DNA of 64,000 bases, taken from assembly GCF_001267405.1 (NCBI RefSeq), contig NZ_CP012369.1:584001-648000 (forward strand). The letters are read 5' to 3'. Of this stretch, positions 62,467 to 64,000 are shown one piece after another. This stretch comes from Moorella thermoacetica (GTDB taxonomy: Bacteria > Bacillota > DSM-521 > Neomoorellales > Neomoorellaceae). How positions within the stretch are numbered: position 1 is the stretch's first letter; each line of letters begins with the position of its first letter. The position numbers and the translations under genes were made by a program. Under the pieces are notes generated by a model. The model made no database searches and had not been told where the DNA came from. It worked only from the letters and a program-made list of their open reading frames with translations.

Positions 62467-64000
62467 ATGTATGGTTGGACCGGACAGTTACTGCGCGTAA
62501 ACTTGAGCAACGGTAAGTGCAGGACGGAAAGGTTAGACCCGATCCTGGCCCGGGATTACGTCGGCGCCAGGGGGCTGGCCAGCAAAATTCTCTGGAATGA
62601 AATTGATCCTCAGGTCGACCCCCTGGCCCCGGAGAACAAGCTCATATTTATGACCGGGCCCCTCACCGGGACTACGGCTATTTCCGGCAACCGTTACAAC
62701 GTCGTCACCAAATCGCCCCTGACCGGCGCTATCGCCGCCTCCAGCTCCGGCGGTTACTTTGGCAGCGAACTCAAGTACGCCGGCTTTGATGGGATTATCT
62801 TTGAAGGCCGGGCGCCCGAGCCTGTTTATCTCTGGATTGAAGACGGTTCCTTTGAGTTGCGGCCAGCCGGCGAACTTTGGGGGAAAAACGTCCACGAGAC
62901 GGAAGACGCTATAAAAGCAGTCACCTGCCCCCATGCTAAAGTGGCTTGCATCGGCCCGGCTGGAGAGAAACTGGTTCGTTTTGCCTGTATAATGAATGAT
63001 AAAAACCGGGCCGCTGGCCGTTCCGGTGTCGGCGCCGTCATGGGGTCCAAGAACCTGAAGGCCATTGCCGTCCGCGGTCACGGTGGGGTCAAGGTGGCCG
63101 ATGGGCCGGCGTTCCGGGAAGCGGTCCTGGCGTCCCTGGCCAAGATCAAGGCCAATGATGTCACCCACGGCGGCCTGCCCGCCTACGGCACCGGGGTCCT
63201 GGTGAATGTCATCAACGCCCATGGAGGCCTGCCTACCCGAAATTTTCAGACAGGCATCTTTCCAGGAGCGGAAAAAATCAGCGGTGAAGCCCTGGCGGCT
63301 ACCTACCTGGTGCGCAAGAAGGCCTGCCTGGCCTGCCCCATGGCCTGCGGCCGCGCCACGATGGTACCTTCCGGTCCCTACGCCGGTCATGGTGAAGGGC
63401 CGGAGTATGAGGCCCAGTGGTCCCTGGGGGCCGACTGCGGCATTGACGACCTGGCGGCCATCCTCAAGGCTAACTTCCTGGCTAACGAGCTGGGCTATGA
63501 CCCCATTTCCTTCGGCTCTACCCTGGCCTGTGCTATGGAACTATATGAAAAGGGTTACCTGCCGGCCGGGGATACCGAGGTGCCCCTGGAATTCGGCAAT
63601 GCCGCCGTCATGGTGGAAACGGCCCGCAAGGTGGGCTACCGGGAGGGTATCGGCGATCTGCTGGCGGAGGGTTCTTACCGCCTGGCATCACGCTACGGTC
63701 ATCCCGAACTCTCCATGACCAGCAAAAAGCAGGAATACCCGGCCTATGACCCGCGGGCCTTCCAGGGTATCGGCCTGAATTATGCCACCTCCAACCGCGG
63801 CGGCTGCCACGTCCGGGGCTATACCATCGCTGCCGAGGCCTTGGGTACTCCTGTCCAGGCGGATCCCCTTTCTTCTGAGGGCAAAGCGGCCCTGGATAAG
63901 GCCTTCCAGGATCTGACCGCCCTGGTGGATGCAAGTGGTATCTGCCTCTTCACCACCTTTGCCCTGGGGGCTCCGGATGTCGCCAGCATGCTGGCGACGG
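62467..64000 (+). CDS. aor: Aldehyde ferredoxin oxidoreductase, 3' truncated by window edge
   Basis: ATG 62467 directly follows the ferredoxin gene stop. The 511 codons present start [16 protein letters not shown] and continue [50 protein letters not shown] and [25 protein letters not shown], all AOR_N signatures for the bis-pterin tungsten site. The Fe-S ligand motif CLACPMAC lies near residue 286. The family runs to ~600 residues, so about 90 are missing. It oxidises aldehydes to acids with ferredoxin, or the reverse in acetogens. The fourth cysteine lies beyond the edge. Confidence 0.95.
   Translation, partial: MYGWTGQLLRVNLSNGKCRTERLDPILARDYVGARGLASKILWNEIDPQVDPLAPENKLIFMTGPLTGTTAISGNRYNVVTKSPLTGAIAASSSGGYFGSELKYAGFDGIIFEGRAPEPVYLWIEDGSFELRPAGELWGKNVHETEDAIKAVTCPHAKVACIGPAGEKLVRFACIMNDKNRAAGRSGVGAVMGSKNLKAIAVRGHGGVKVADGPAFREAVLASLAKIKANDVTHGGLPAYGTGVLVNVINAHGGLPTRNFQTGIFPGAEKISGEALAATYLVRKKACLACPMACGRATMVPSGPYAGHGEGPEYEAQWSLGADCGIDDLAAILKANFLANELGYDPISFGSTLACAMELYEKGYLPAGDTEVPLEFGNAAVMVETARKVGYREGIGDLLAEGSYRLASRYGHPELSMTSKKQEYPAYDPRAFQGIGLNYATSNRGGCHVRGYTIAAEALGTPVQADPLSSEGKAALDKAFQDLTALVDASGICLFTTFALGAPDVASMLAT

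Overview
The window looks like chromosome of a thermophilic, moderately GC-rich acetogenic Firmicute, most like Moorella/Neomoorella. This is inferred from gene content: a tungsten/molybdenum aldehyde ferredoxin oxidoreductase with its ferredoxin partner, S-layer-homology proteins, VanW and LD-carboxypeptidase cell-wall genes, GTG/TTG starts behind strong Shine-Dalgarno sites, and many class II sugar and envelope genes. No tRNA, rRNA or CRISPR array was recognised.

Region 1 (1-13.5 kb and 16.0-17.0 kb) is a cell-surface polysaccharide locus: an SLH protein cut by the left edge, a two-gene ABC-2 polysaccharide exporter, four glycosyltransferases, a GT39-like membrane protein, a priming sugar-phosphate transferase and galE. 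It is littered with decayed relatives of its own genes (two rmlA relics, a phosphomannomutase relic, a MarR-like relic).

Region 2 (13.5-29 kb) is a mosaic of defence/toxin genes and decaying polysaccharide genes. An AT-rich insert between the priming transferase and galE, bounded by a 38-nt near-perfect direct repeat, carries a GNAT gene and a three-gene toxin/antitoxin/SecB-like chaperone operon whose toxin looks like an ADP-ribosyltransferase (CmdTAC-like). Further on are a frameshifted SF1 helicase + PLD nuclease + zinc-ribbon gene (Mokosh type II-like), a WYL membrane protein, three AbrB/PIN (VapBC-type) modules plus one relic, an Rpn nuclease gene split by one amber codon, three broken galE copies (one mosaic, one fused to a DUF218/YdcF fragment) and two capD tails.

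Region 3 (29-38.8 kb) holds signalling genes (a PAS/GGDEF/HD-GYP protein with a FIST sensor protein, and a REC protein), a transposase relic, a VanW protein, a small winged-helix protein behind a promoter with a 22-bp palindrome, and an AIR-synthase/ThiN fusion.

Region 4 (39-52.5 kb) is a methylthio/5-deoxypentose salvage block: a DeoR regulator, a sugar ABC transporter, mtnK, mtnA and a class II aldolase (a DHAP-shunt set), followed by mtnP, ahcY and an ECF transporter. Together these would recycle methylthioadenosine and S-adenosylhomocysteine and recover DHAP from the pentose skeleton.

Region 5 (52.5-64 kb) contains an M20 hydrolase, LD-carboxypeptidase, a DUF1540 protein, a SHOCT-htpX-pspAB-pspA-pspAA envelope-stress operon, an SLH protein, DedA, xpt, and a candidate Moco/Tuco riboswitch ahead of the ferredoxin-aor operon that runs off the right edge.
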